Shown here in pieces: positions 1 through 11,200 of a stretch of DNA of 64,000 nucleotides (position 1 is its first letter; each line of letters begins with the position of its first letter). Made by a program: the position numbers and the translations under genes. A model generated the notes under the pieces. It did not search any database. It was not told where the DNA came from and was given only the letters and a program-made list of their open reading frames with translations. The DNA comes from Mya arenaria (taxonomy: Eukaryota; Mollusca; Bivalvia; Myida; Myidae), in NCBI RefSeq assembly GCF_026914265.1, contig NC_069136.1:33441368-33505367 (forward strand), given 5' to 3'.

Positions 1-2863
1 TTTAAAACGTGTTGGACCAATGTTCAGAGTGTTTGCCATTATAACGTGTTGGTCCAATGTTCAGAGTGTTTGCCTTTATAACGTGTCGACCCAATGTTCA
101 GAGTGTTTGCCTTTATAACGTGTTGGTCCAATGTTCAGAGTGTTTGCCTTTATAACGTGTTGGATCAATGTTCAGAGTTTTTGCCTTTAAAACGTGTCGA
201 CCCAATGTTCAGAGTGATTGCCTTTAAAACGTGTTGGTCCAATGTTCAGAGTTTTTGCCTTTAAAACGTGTTGGTCAAATGTTCAGAGTGTTTGCCTTTA
301 AAACGTGTTGGACCAATGTTCAGAGTGTTTTCCATTATAACGTGTTGGTCCAATGTTCAGAGTGTTTGCCTTTAAAACGTGTCGGCCCAATGTTCAGAGT
401 GTTTGCCTTTAAAACGTGTCGGCCCAATGTTCAGAGTGTTTGCCTTTCTAACGTGTCGGTCCAATGTTCAGAGTGTTTGCCTTTATAACGTGCCGGCCCA
501 ATGTTCAGAGTGTTTGCCTTTATAACGTGTCGACCCAATGTTCAGAGTGTTTGCCTTTAAAACGTGTCGGCCCAATGTTCAGAGTGTTTGCCTTTATAAC
601 GTGCCGGCCCAATACTCAGAGTGTTTGCCATTATAACGTGCCGGTCTGTTCAGAGTGTTTGCCTTTAAAACGTGTTGGCCCAATGTTCAGAGTGTTTGCC
701 TTTATAACGTGCCGGCCCAATGTTCAGAGATTGCCTTTAAAACGTGTCGACCCAATGTTCAGAGTGTTTGCCTTTAAAACGTGTCGGCCCAATGTTCAGA
801 GTGTTTGCCTTTATAACGTGCCGGCCCAATGTTCAGAGTGTTTGCCATTATAACGTGCCGGCCCAATGTTCAGAGTGTTTGCCTTTAAAACGTGTCGGCC
901 CAATGTTCAGAGTGTTTGCCTTTATAACGTGTTGGTCCAATGTTCAGAGTGTTTGCCTTTAAAACGTGCCGGCCCAATGTTCAGAGTGTTTGCCATTATA
1001 ACGTGCCGGCCCAATGTTCAGAGTGTTTGCCTTTAAAACGTGTCGACCCAATGTTCAGAGTGTTTGCCTTTAAAACGTGTCGGCCCAATGTTCAGAGTGT
1101 TTGCCTTTATAACGTGCCGGCCCAATGTTCAGAGTGTTTGCCTTTAAAACGTGTCGACCCAATGTTCAGAGTGTTTGCCTTTAAAACGTGTCGACCCAAT
1201 GTTCAGAGTGTTTGCCTTTATAACATGCCGGCCCAATGTTCAGAGTGTTTGCCTTTAAAACGTGTCGACCCAATGTTCAGAGTGTTTGCCTTTAAAACGT
1301 GTCGGCCCAATGTTCAGAGTGTTTGCCTTTAAAACGTGTCGACCCAATGTTCAGAGTGTTTGCCTTTAAAACGTGCCGGCCCAATGTTCAGAGTGTTTGC
1401 CATTATAACGTGCCGGCCCAATGTTCAGAGTGTTTGCCATTATAACGTGCCGGCCCAATGTTCAGAGTGTTTGCCATTATAACGTACCGGCCCAATGTTC
1501 ATAGTGTTTGCCTTTATAACGTACCGGCCCAATGTTCAGAGTGTTTGCCTTTATAACGTACCGGCCCAATGTTCAGAGTGTTTGCCTTTATAACGTACCG
1601 GCCCAATGTTCAGAGTGTTTGCCTTTAAAACGTGTCGGCCCAATGTTCAGAGTGTTTGCCTGTAAAACGTGTCGGCCCAATGTTCAGAGTGTTTGCCTTT
1701 ATAACGTGCCGGCCCAATGTTCAGAGTGTTTGCCATTATAACGTACCGGCCCAATGTTCAGAGTGTTTGCCTTTATAACGTGCCGGCCCAATGTTCAGAG
1801 TGTTTGCCATTATAACGTGCCGGCCCAATGTTCAGAGTGTTTGCCATTATAACGTGCCGGCCCAATGTTCAGAGTGTTTGCCATTATAACGTGCCGGCCC
1901 AATGTTCAGAGTGTTTGCCATTATAACGTGTTGGCCCAATGTTCAGAGATTGCCTTTAAAACGTGTCGACCCAATGTTCAGAGTGTTTGCCTTTATAACG
2001 TGTTGGTCCAATGTTCAGAGTTTTTGCCTTTAAGACGTGTCGACCCAATGTTCAGAGTGTTTGCCTTTATAACGTGTTGGTCCAATGTTCAGAGTGTTTG
2101 CCTTTATAACGTGTTGGTCCAATGTTCAGAGTGTTTGCCTTTATAACGTGTCGACCCAATGTTCAGAGTGTTTGCCTTTATAACGTGTTGGTCCAATGTT
2201 CAGAGTGTTTGCCTTTATAACGTGTTGGTCCAATGTTCAGAGTTTTTGCCTTTAAAACGTGTTGGTCAAATGTTCAGAGTGTTTGCCTTTAAAACGTGTC
2301 GACCCAATGTTCAGAGTGTTTGCCTTTATAACGTGTTGGTCCAATGTTCAGAGTGTTTGCCTTTATAACGTGTTGGTCCAATGTTCAGAGTTTTTGCCTT
2401 TAAAACGTGTTGGCCCAATGTTCAGAATGTTTGCCATTATAACGTGCCTGCCCAATGTTCAGAGTGTTTGCCATTATAACGTGTTGGCCTAATGTTCAGA
2501 GATTGCCTTTAAAACGTGTCGACCCAATGTTCAGAGTGATTGCCTTTAAAACGTGTCGACCCAATGTTCAGAGTTTTTGCCTTTAAAACGTGTCGACCCA
2601 ATGTTCAGAGTGATTGCCTTTAAAACGTGTCGACCCAATGTTCAGAGTGTTTGCCTTTATAACGTGTTGGTCCAATGTTCAGAGTTTTTGCCTTTAAAAC
2701 GTGTCGACCCAATGTTCAGAGTGTTTGCCTTTATAACGTGTCGACCCAATGTTCAGAGTTTTTGCCTTTAAAACGTGTCGACCCAATGTTCAGAGTGATT
2801 GCCTTTAAAACGTGTCGACCCAATGTTCATAGTGTTTGCCTTTATAACGTGTTGGTCCAATGT
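1..2863. repeat. 37-bp minisatellite, about 77 copies
   Basis: Head-to-tail units of 37 bp fill the window from its first base, so the array continues beyond the left edge. Every unit has the core CCAATGTTCAGAGTGTTTGCC with small variants. The variable part is TTTAAAACGTG or ATTATAACGTG followed by TTGGT, TCGAC, TCGGC or CCGGC. A few units are shortened, for example with CAGAGATTGCC. Because 37 is not a multiple of three, three units make 37 codons and long reading frames appear in several frames with a 37-residue period; none has the marks of a gene. The last unit breaks off at CCAATGT before unique sequence. Confidence 0.97.
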
Positions 2864-2917
2864 GAATTTTAAATGATTGGAACTGAATTCAAACAATCAA
2901 AATTTCCTTCAACTTAA

Positions 2918-3122
2918 AGCTGCACTCTAACAGATTGACCGTTTTGACATTTTTATTTTATTTATTCTCTTAGAATCATTAAATGCTTGCGTAAATATCT
3001 GGAGATCAGAGATATAAGACTGCTGACAAAAAATAGATCGCAGGTTTTCATATTGACGTTTATTTTTTTTCTTATAGCGTTAGAAACGCTTTTAGCCATA
3101 AAACATTAACTTTCGAACTTTC
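2918..3122. mobile_element. Foldback TTAA MITE, truncated copy
   Basis: Begins directly after TTAA at 2914-2917 with AGCTGCACTCTAACAGATTG, the terminus of a foldback family found at seven other places in the window (see 61689-62036 for a complete copy). The copy runs through the diagnostic internal stretch ATATAAGACTGCTGACAAAA and then AGCCATAAAACATTAA. It stops at a run of 16 G, so the right half is missing. Confidence 0.8.
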
Positions 3123-3138
3123 GGGGGGGGGGGGGGGG
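3123..3138. repeat. Poly-G run (16 G)
   Basis: Sixteen consecutive G at the exact point where the foldback element to the left is cut off. Copy number is likely to vary, and the run is difficult to sequence. Confidence 0.9.
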
Positions 3139-3150
3139 CGAATCAGTTAC

Positions 3151-3234
3151 ACTTCGAGGGGTGAATGCGAAAAGGTTCTAAGTGACATTAAATAAAGAAG
3201 CAGATAGAACCTTTTCGCTTTCACCCCTCGACTT
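3151..3234. repeat. Short inverted repeat, 30-bp arms
   Basis: Arms at 3151-3180 and 3205-3234 pair over about 30 bp (GAGGGGTGAA...AAAAGGTTCTA against its complement) with a few mismatches and a 24-bp loop. It may be a small foldback element or a cruciform-forming site. No duplication of flanking bases is clear. Confidence 0.7.
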
Positions 3235-3844
3235 GGAATTTGAATGTGTATTGTTACTATTTCGCCTTTTAACATACTTACGTCAAACACAGCTATACTT
3301 TGTGGAGACAGTCTTTGGAATCATTTAGTTTGGTAATTATAAGCCTTCTTTCGGTCGTATTTAACCTGCTATTTATTTCTGTTTTTGTTATATAGACAAA
3401 TATACTGGCCAGAACAGAGCGTGCTGCTTTAACGAAAGTGAAGAGCCTCCATATTTTGGCCTGGATGTGAACTCATTAAAAACCACTTATTGACCACTAT
3501 CAGTAAGGTGCATTCATGTCCATGTACATATTTGTCTTATCATTTTATTAAAGTTTATTTGCAAATATTCTTCCCTAAGCAAACTTCATTTCAGAGATAA
3601 GTGCGCGCCCGATTATATTTAAGTTAAATAGAGCTTTAAGATTGGTTTAGACGTTGAATAATATATGATGTTGTTTCGGAGATGTCTTAAATTTACTGGA
3701 TCAAAATGGAATACCCATAATTTACTGTTTTCTGGAGCAATTTACAGCGCACTGTCGGAAGTAAATTGTGTTAGTATGCCTTATAACTTAGATATCTGTA
3801 GAATATTTGCAGTCATAATAACTAAAGGCTGACGGACAGTTGAA
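3235..3844. other. Unassigned intergenic sequence
   Basis: AT-rich non-repetitive sequence. I see no convincing exon, RNA gene or element on either strand. Confidence 0.5.
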
Positions 3845-5130
3845 CACTTAGACAGACGGACGGATAGGTAGGCCCACAGCAAGCCAGACAGACGTACGTT
3901 CGGATAAGTAGGCCCACAGCAAGCCAGACGGGCGGATAGGTAGGCACACAGCAAGCCAGACAGACGGATAGGTAGGCCCACAGCAAGCCAGACAGACGGA
4001 TAGGTAGGCCCACAGCAAGCCAGACGGACGGATAGGTAGGCCCACAGCAAGCCAGACGGACGGATAAGTAGGCCCACAGCAAGCCAGACGGACGGATAGG
4101 TAGGCCCACAGCAAGCCAGACGGACGGATAGGTAGGCCCACAGCAAGCCAGACGGACGGATAGGTAGGCCCACAGCAAGCCAGACAGACGGATATGTAGG
4201 CCCACAGCAAGCCAGACGGACGGATAGGTAGGCCAAAAGCCAGTCAGACGGACTGATAGGTAGGCCCACAGCAAGCCAGACGGACGGATAGGTAGGCCCT
4301 CAGCAAGTCAGACGGACTGATAGGTAGGCCCACAGCAAGCCAGACAGACGTACGTTCGGATAGGTAGGCCCACAGCAAGCCAGACAGACGTACGTTCGGA
4401 TAGGTAGGCCCACAGCAAGCCAGACGGACGGATAGGTAGGCCCACAGCAAGTCAGACGGACGGATAGGTAGGCCCACAGCAAGCCAGACAGACGTACGTT
4501 TGGATAGGTAGGCCCACAGCAGGCCAGACAGACGGACGGACGGATAGGTAGGCCCACAGCAAGCCAGACAGACGTACGTTCGGATAGGTAGGCCCACAGC
4601 AAGCCAGACGGACGGATAGGTAGGCCCACATCAAGTCAGACGGACGGATAGGTAGGCCCACAGCAAGCCAGACAGACATACGTTCGGATAGGTAGGCCCA
4701 CAGCAAGCCAGACGGACGGATAGGTAGGCCCACAGCAAGCCAGACGGACGGATAGGTAGGCCCACAGCAAGCCAGACGGACGGATAGGTAGGCCCACATC
4801 AAGTCAGACGGACGGATAGGTAGGCCCACAGCAAGCCAGACGGACGGATAGGTAGGCACACAGCAAGCCAGACAGACGTACTGGCGGATAGGTAGACACG
4901 CAGCAAGCCAGACAGACGTACTGGCGGATAGGTAGACACGAAGAAAGTCAGACAGACGGAGAGGTAAACACGCAGCAGTTCAGACAGACGTACAGACGGA
5001 AAGGTAGGCACGAAGCAAGCCAGACAGACGTACGGACGGAAAGGTAGACACGCAGCAAGCCATATTGGCGAATGGATAGATAGGCACGCAAAAAGCCAGA
5101 CAGACGTACAGACGGAGGGGTATGCGCACA
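3845..5130. repeat. 32-bp minisatellite upstream of the oxidoreductase gene
   Basis: About 36-40 head-to-tail units of 32 bp with the core GGATAGGTAGGCCCACAGCA. A subset carries an 8-bp insertion containing TACGTTCG, making 40-bp units. Units degenerate toward the right end, where GGTAGACACGCAGC forms appear. Both strands show long periodic reading frames that are by-products of the repeat. The array ends about 120 bp before the start codon at 5250, so it lies in the promoter region of that gene. Confidence 0.95.
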
Positions 5131-5249
5131 GCAAGCAAGGAATTAAACTTGTTAAGGAGTATTTAACCTCCAACTCAATCCAAAATGTATCAATATAGTT
5201 TTTACATGTATCACTTACAATGATTTGAAAAGGCAAAACAACATGATTT

Positions 5250-8200
5250 ATGAGGTGTTTATTACAGACACTGGGTCGACGCACATACGTTACACAAGGT
5301 TCAAACCAAAGAAAACGCTACAACGTTGGCCTGTTTGGTTGTGGGCGGATTGCAGGTAGGAACCTTTTTTAGATTCTCTGTTTTCCGAAAAAAGTCAAGG
5401 TTTTGTGATAGCGGTTGTGTGTCGTAGTGGACACTGAAAACTTTAACCTCGGTCATAACTAAAAAACCATTCAAGATAGTCCCAGGAAATTGTTACATAG
5501 ATTCCCAGAGACTATACTTACATGTATAACAAGTCTCATATCTCTGGTTTTCAATAAATGTTGGGTTATCCCTCTTACTCGATTTGACAGCAAAAACAGA
5601 CGAACGTTGGCGTTGGCTCCGTGGCGCTATTGTTTATAATATCCGACTTTATATACTGCATCGAAAGAAGTAAAGTTACCCCGAACAATTACACTGCCCT
5701 TGTGGCCTAATACACCATTAAACATTTGCAATCATGTATTTAATTTCAGGCGTCCATCTTAAAAACATTCTGAGCAACCGTCGTCTGGACTTGAAATGGA
5801 TTGTGGAAAACGATATGAGGCGAATACAGGAAGTGAAGGACGAGTTCTACCTCGATGGAAACACTCCTTTCTTCCCCTCCTCGGAGAGAGACAGACTTTT
5901 GTCGGATAAAAGGTAAAATGACTTATCTATGGTAAAATTAAATTCTTTCGGGTACAGGAAAATGAAGGATGAGTTCTACCTCGAAGGAAACACTCTTCTT
6001 TCTCCTCCACGGAGAGGGACAGACGTTTGTAGGATAAAAGGTTGGATGATTTATCGATGGTAAAATGATTATCTTTCGGGTACAGGAAATTGAAAGACGA
6101 GTTCTACCTCGAAGGAAACACTCTTTTTTTCTCATCCACGGAGAGGGACAGACGTTTGTAGGATAAAAGGTAGGATGATCTATATAGGTATGACGTCACC
6201 ATTGCGTCATATGTGCTTCCGTTGTGTGGATAATTCTCAATAAAAAAAGAAGTTTTTATGACTGATAGACATGTTTTCACATGCTCAATACACTGTAAAT
6301 CAAAAATATAATTATTCCTGAAACTTTTATACCTTGAGTATCTATTATTGCTTGATTTATCATTTAGAATAGAGATTTAAGCATAAACTGCTGCCCTATA
6401 GTTGAAAGGTCATTTTGGAAGAACTGTCATGGCGGACTGTGCAATTTTTAGAGTTTGTTTTTTAAGTGGAGAGATTTTTCTTAGGAATAACTTGACCCCC
6501 CCCCCCCTTTTATTGGCTTAAAAGGTAATTTAAAGCTTGTACTTTAAGAATATATATGTTTATCATAGTCTGCATTCGCTCGAAATGCCTTTAAATGTTG
6601 TCTAAAAATAATCATTTCACTTTGAATTATAGAGGAAATGACAATGGTGGTGTGTAACCTATATGGTAAAATGATTATCTTTCGGGTATAGGAAAATCAA
6701 GAACGAGTTCTACCTCGAAAAAACACTTCCTTTTTCTCGTTCATGGAGATGGACAAATAATGTCGGATAAAATGTAGAATGATCTATCATTTGTTATATT
6801 ATTGCCGACTTAAATCATCAATTTGTATGTCCATAAAGGAAGTAATGGACAGGCTTTTGAAGGATTAAATGTCAAATGAGTTATCTGTGGTTGGGATATT
6901 TCTGCCTTTAAATTTGTTTAATCTATTGGCGGGTACATGGCGTGATGGACGAGTTCTACCTATGTCGGAACTTCCCATCTTTCCGACATGATAGGTAAAG
7001 GGACTTTTTACCGAACTTGATAAAAAATAAATATACTATTAAAGGGTAAAATGGAAGACCCTATAAAACATTTGATACTGGACGATATTTAAGTAGAAAC
7101 TCGAGGTTCTAGTGTTTAGAACAAGTACGTTTTGAATTAAAACCTTATATTTCAATTGAGTTCGTATATTCCATACAGCCTCGACGCCGTTGTGGTCGTG
7201 TCACCCACCAGCACACATACAGAGTACATCGTCCAGAGCCTCAAACATGGTAAACTTCATGCTTTGGAAAAGTATTTCATATAAACGACAGTTATACCAA
7301 TAGTTCATCCAACCACGCAACTTGCTGTTTACTTCGTATATCATACCAACCTCATGGCATTTTATGTTTATTTCCTACGAGCCTCAGAGCATATACTGTT
7401 TAATTCGTACGAGCCTCAGGGCATATACTGTTTATTTCGTGCGAGTGTCTGGGCATATACTGTTTAATTCGTACGAGCATCAATGCATATACTGTTTAAT
7501 TCGTACGAGCATCAGGGCATATACTGTTTAATTCGTGCGAGTGTCTGGGCATATACTGTTTAATTCGTAGAGCATCAGGGCATATACTGTTTAATTTGTA
7601 CGAGCATCAGGGCATGTACTGTTTATTTCGTGCGAGTGTCTGGGCATATACTGTTTAATTCGTATGAGCATCAGGGCATATACTGTTTATTTCGTATGAG
7701 CATCAAGGCCTATACTGATTAATTCGTACGAGCATCAGGGCGTATACTGTTTATTTCGTACAAGCATCAAGGCATATACTGTTTAATTCGTACGAGCATT
7801 AGGGCATATACTGTTTATTTCGTATGAGCATCAAGGCATATACTGTATAATTCGTACGAGCATCAGGGCGTATACTGATTATTTCGTACGAGCATCAGGG
7901 CATATACTGTTTATTTCGTACGAGCATCAGGGCATATACTGTTTATTTCGTACGAGCCTCAGGGCATATACTGTTTATTTCGTATGAGCATCAAGGCATA
8001 ATTATACTGTTTAATTCGTACGAGCATCAGGGCATATACTGATTATTTCGTACGAGCATCAGGGCATAAACTGTTTATTTCGTACGAGCATCAGGACATA
8101 TACTGTTTATTTCGTACACGCATCAGGGCATATACTGTTTATTTCGTACGAGCATCAGTGCATATACTATTTATTTCGTACAAGCATCAGGGCATATACT

Positions 8201-11200
8201 GTTTATTTCGTATGAGCATTAAGGCATAATTATACTGTTTAATTCGTACGAGCATCAGGGCATATACTGATTATTTCGTACGAGTGTCTGGGCATATACT
8301 GTATACCTACCGCATGATATACCTTTTTACTTAATACAAACCGCATCGGATACGGTTTATTCGTTCAACCCAAAGGACATACTGTCAATTTCGTACATAC
8401 TGCAGGACATACTGTCTATTTCGTAAAAATCGCAGAGCATACTTCTGTTTATTCGTACATACTATAGGACATACTGTCTATTTCGTACAATCCGCATAGC
8501 ATATTTTTTATATATTCATTGCGTACCACATAGCTCTATTTTCTAGATTAAGTCTATACAGCTTACTTAATTAAACAATTTCTGTATATGTTAAACTAAC
8601 CAGTTATATCATATGCATCAGAACGCAAATAGGAAAGCACTTTTATTTCGAGGCAAGGACGTGTTTACGGAGAAGCCAGCGGGCGAGTCTGTGTCCGACA
8701 TTCGGCTGTGTTACGAGACGGCCGAAAATACCGGAAGGACTTTCCTCACAGGATTTACTAGGTGATTTTGGTGTTTTTATTCAAATCAACATTTTAGTAA
8801 GAAGTAATTACACGGCCTCTAAACGCCAGCTCCACCACTTTACGGTGGTGCAAAGAAAAAGAGCTGTCGACACTTCCGTGGTGGAGCTGTGCCCTATGTT
8901 TACATGAACAAACGTGCGTATGATTTATATTTTATTTGATTGATAATTTTATTTAACCTACATATTTCGAAAATCGGAGAATGTGGTACCGTGTAAGAAC
9001 ACTTCTACTGTAGGCTGGTTACTATTTCGTTTCAAAATTGTGCAAACTGTGGTGCCAGGAGCTTTTCTTCTGAATCGGATTTGTGCATATTTTGAGATCT
9101 GATTGCATAGCAATATGGTGTTTTCTTTGCACCACCGTAAAGTGCTGGAGCTGGCGTTTAGAGGCCGTGAATTAAGAAAGCGCTTGTATGCTTAGGAATA
9201 TACGGTACTCCCTCATGAACATTCTGACAATTTATAGTCCGAGATGGCGCATTTCGAGCATATTTTGAATACTAGTACTTTTTTATCTCCGATATTGAGA
9301 TTAAAAGGACACTTCCACGATTTTAGGGGTGAGGGTGGGGGTGTCGGGCGGGGGGAGCCACAACCTCAATCCGCTTATGATTTCAACACGACAAATAGTA
9401 GTAACCATGTCGTATGAAACAAGTACGGTATTAAAGTGTTCTATCATTTGTCATATGCTCAGACGAAATGTCATCTCTTCTTTTTCCATGAGCTTCTGGG
9501 AACATCATTTATGAAAAATCACATGAAGAAGAAACACCTTATTCATTCAATTCAACAAGCATTAGGTGACAAGGCTAACGTAAAACAAACGGAAAACACT
9601 ACACATTAGATGGTTTCGCTGTATTGGTCAGGTACCGGTTACTAAAGTTGTACCCAGTCTGCAGTACCCGTCCTAGCCCGGGGCGGGGGAGGGGGTAGTT
9701 CCGTCAAGAACCCTACACACCTCTTTGCTCTTTAGGATATATTTTCAGCAGTAAAACTGCACCTTACTGTTAAGATATTCCTCGGAAAAATCTTGCCTTT
9801 CGAACTCCTGATGGCATCCACGACCTCCAGGGTCACAGTGTTCGAATGCCATAGCATCTAGAGTTGACTTAAAATGCTATATGCTAATATTATATTCACA
9901 CACTCTCAAACGATATATTTTTAACATTTTGCAGACGTTTTGACGATTCGTATCGAGACGTGAAGTCTGCTATCGACAATGGAACCTTGGGGAAATTACA
10001 GGTCATCAAAACTACGACCAGAGACTCGCCCAAACCGTCGTACGAGTTTCTTAAGTCCGCCGGTGAGTGCTTACATGCTGGTCCATGTTTAATAAATATT
10101 AAGACATATATGAATAAATCGAATATGTATACGTACTGTGTAGAAACCAGTACTGGTGTCCATTTCGAGGGGCCAAGTGCACTTGTAGCTTGTTGGGATC
10201 AAACCCATGACCTTGTGGATGAGAGCATTTCGAGAGGCCCAGTGCATTTGTGGCTGGTTGGGATCAAACCAATGACCTCGTGGATGAGAGAATTTCGAGA
10301 GGCCAAGTGCAATTGTGGCTGGTTGGGATCAAAGCCATGACCTCGTGGATGAGAGCATTTCGAGAGGCCAAGTGCACTTGTGGCTGGTTGGGATCAAACA
10401 CATGACCTCGTGGATGAGAGGCATATACACTCCTCCACTTCACCACTTACATACTCTGAATAAGGTTTGTTTAACCGTGATGAAGGACAACAACCTGTTT
10501 CAAATGTACGCTAACTGTTAGGGGACATTAAGAAGTGTGCGCGTATGATTCACACGCCATTTTTAATATAGCATATTGTTGTTAGTTTAACATATTTATT
10601 TTACAACGATTGTGAAACAAGTTATTACAACATTATATTAATCACTCTCGTTGGCACGATTTTACGCGAGAGTGTGGTCTTGTGTTGTGGGGGAAACCGG
10701 AGAACCCGGAGAAAACCCACTTGTCCGGCATGGTGACCACAAACAAAACTCACATGCGGCCAGGCCGAGAATCAAACCCGGGTCGCCTAGGTAACCACTG
10801 CGCTAACCGGACAACCTTATTGTTGTTAAACTGGGGTTCTAACAGCCGTTAATTTTTAATCCTGAATAACAGCCGAGGTCTGTTTGAGTAATGAGGGATT
10901 CGTGTCCAAAGCAGGGTTAAATGGCTTAGACCATTTTTTTAAAATTGTATCAAAGGCATGTTTATTCATTTCAGTTTTTGATGCAAATGTCCGAGCAAAT
11001 CACATTCTGAACAACTGTACAAAAATCGGATTTTAAAAGCTATCAATTCTGAGTTCAGCATTAATCCTGAACCTTAGAGCCAATGTGGCTGAAGTAATGT
11101 TCACAGAGTCTTCTTGGTAAGTGACCCGACCGTTACGTTTTCAGACAGCACCGGCTGCAACATCCTGGCGGACCTGGGTGTTCACGACATCGACATGGTT

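Noticed and set aside
231-2872. Long periodic open frames rich in Cys and Val/Phe (37-residue period)
   Set aside because: They arise because three 37-bp repeat units equal 37 codons; all frames show similar openness and there is no start context, splice site or signal peptide.
3781-5284. Minus-strand frames with repeated AYLSVRLACCGPTYPS-like sequence
   Set aside because: Direct translation of the 32-bp minisatellite in several overlapping frames; not a gene.
10161-10420. CRISPR-like regular repeats
   Set aside because: Units are directly adjacent with no spacers, in an intron of an animal gene; a plain tandem repeat.
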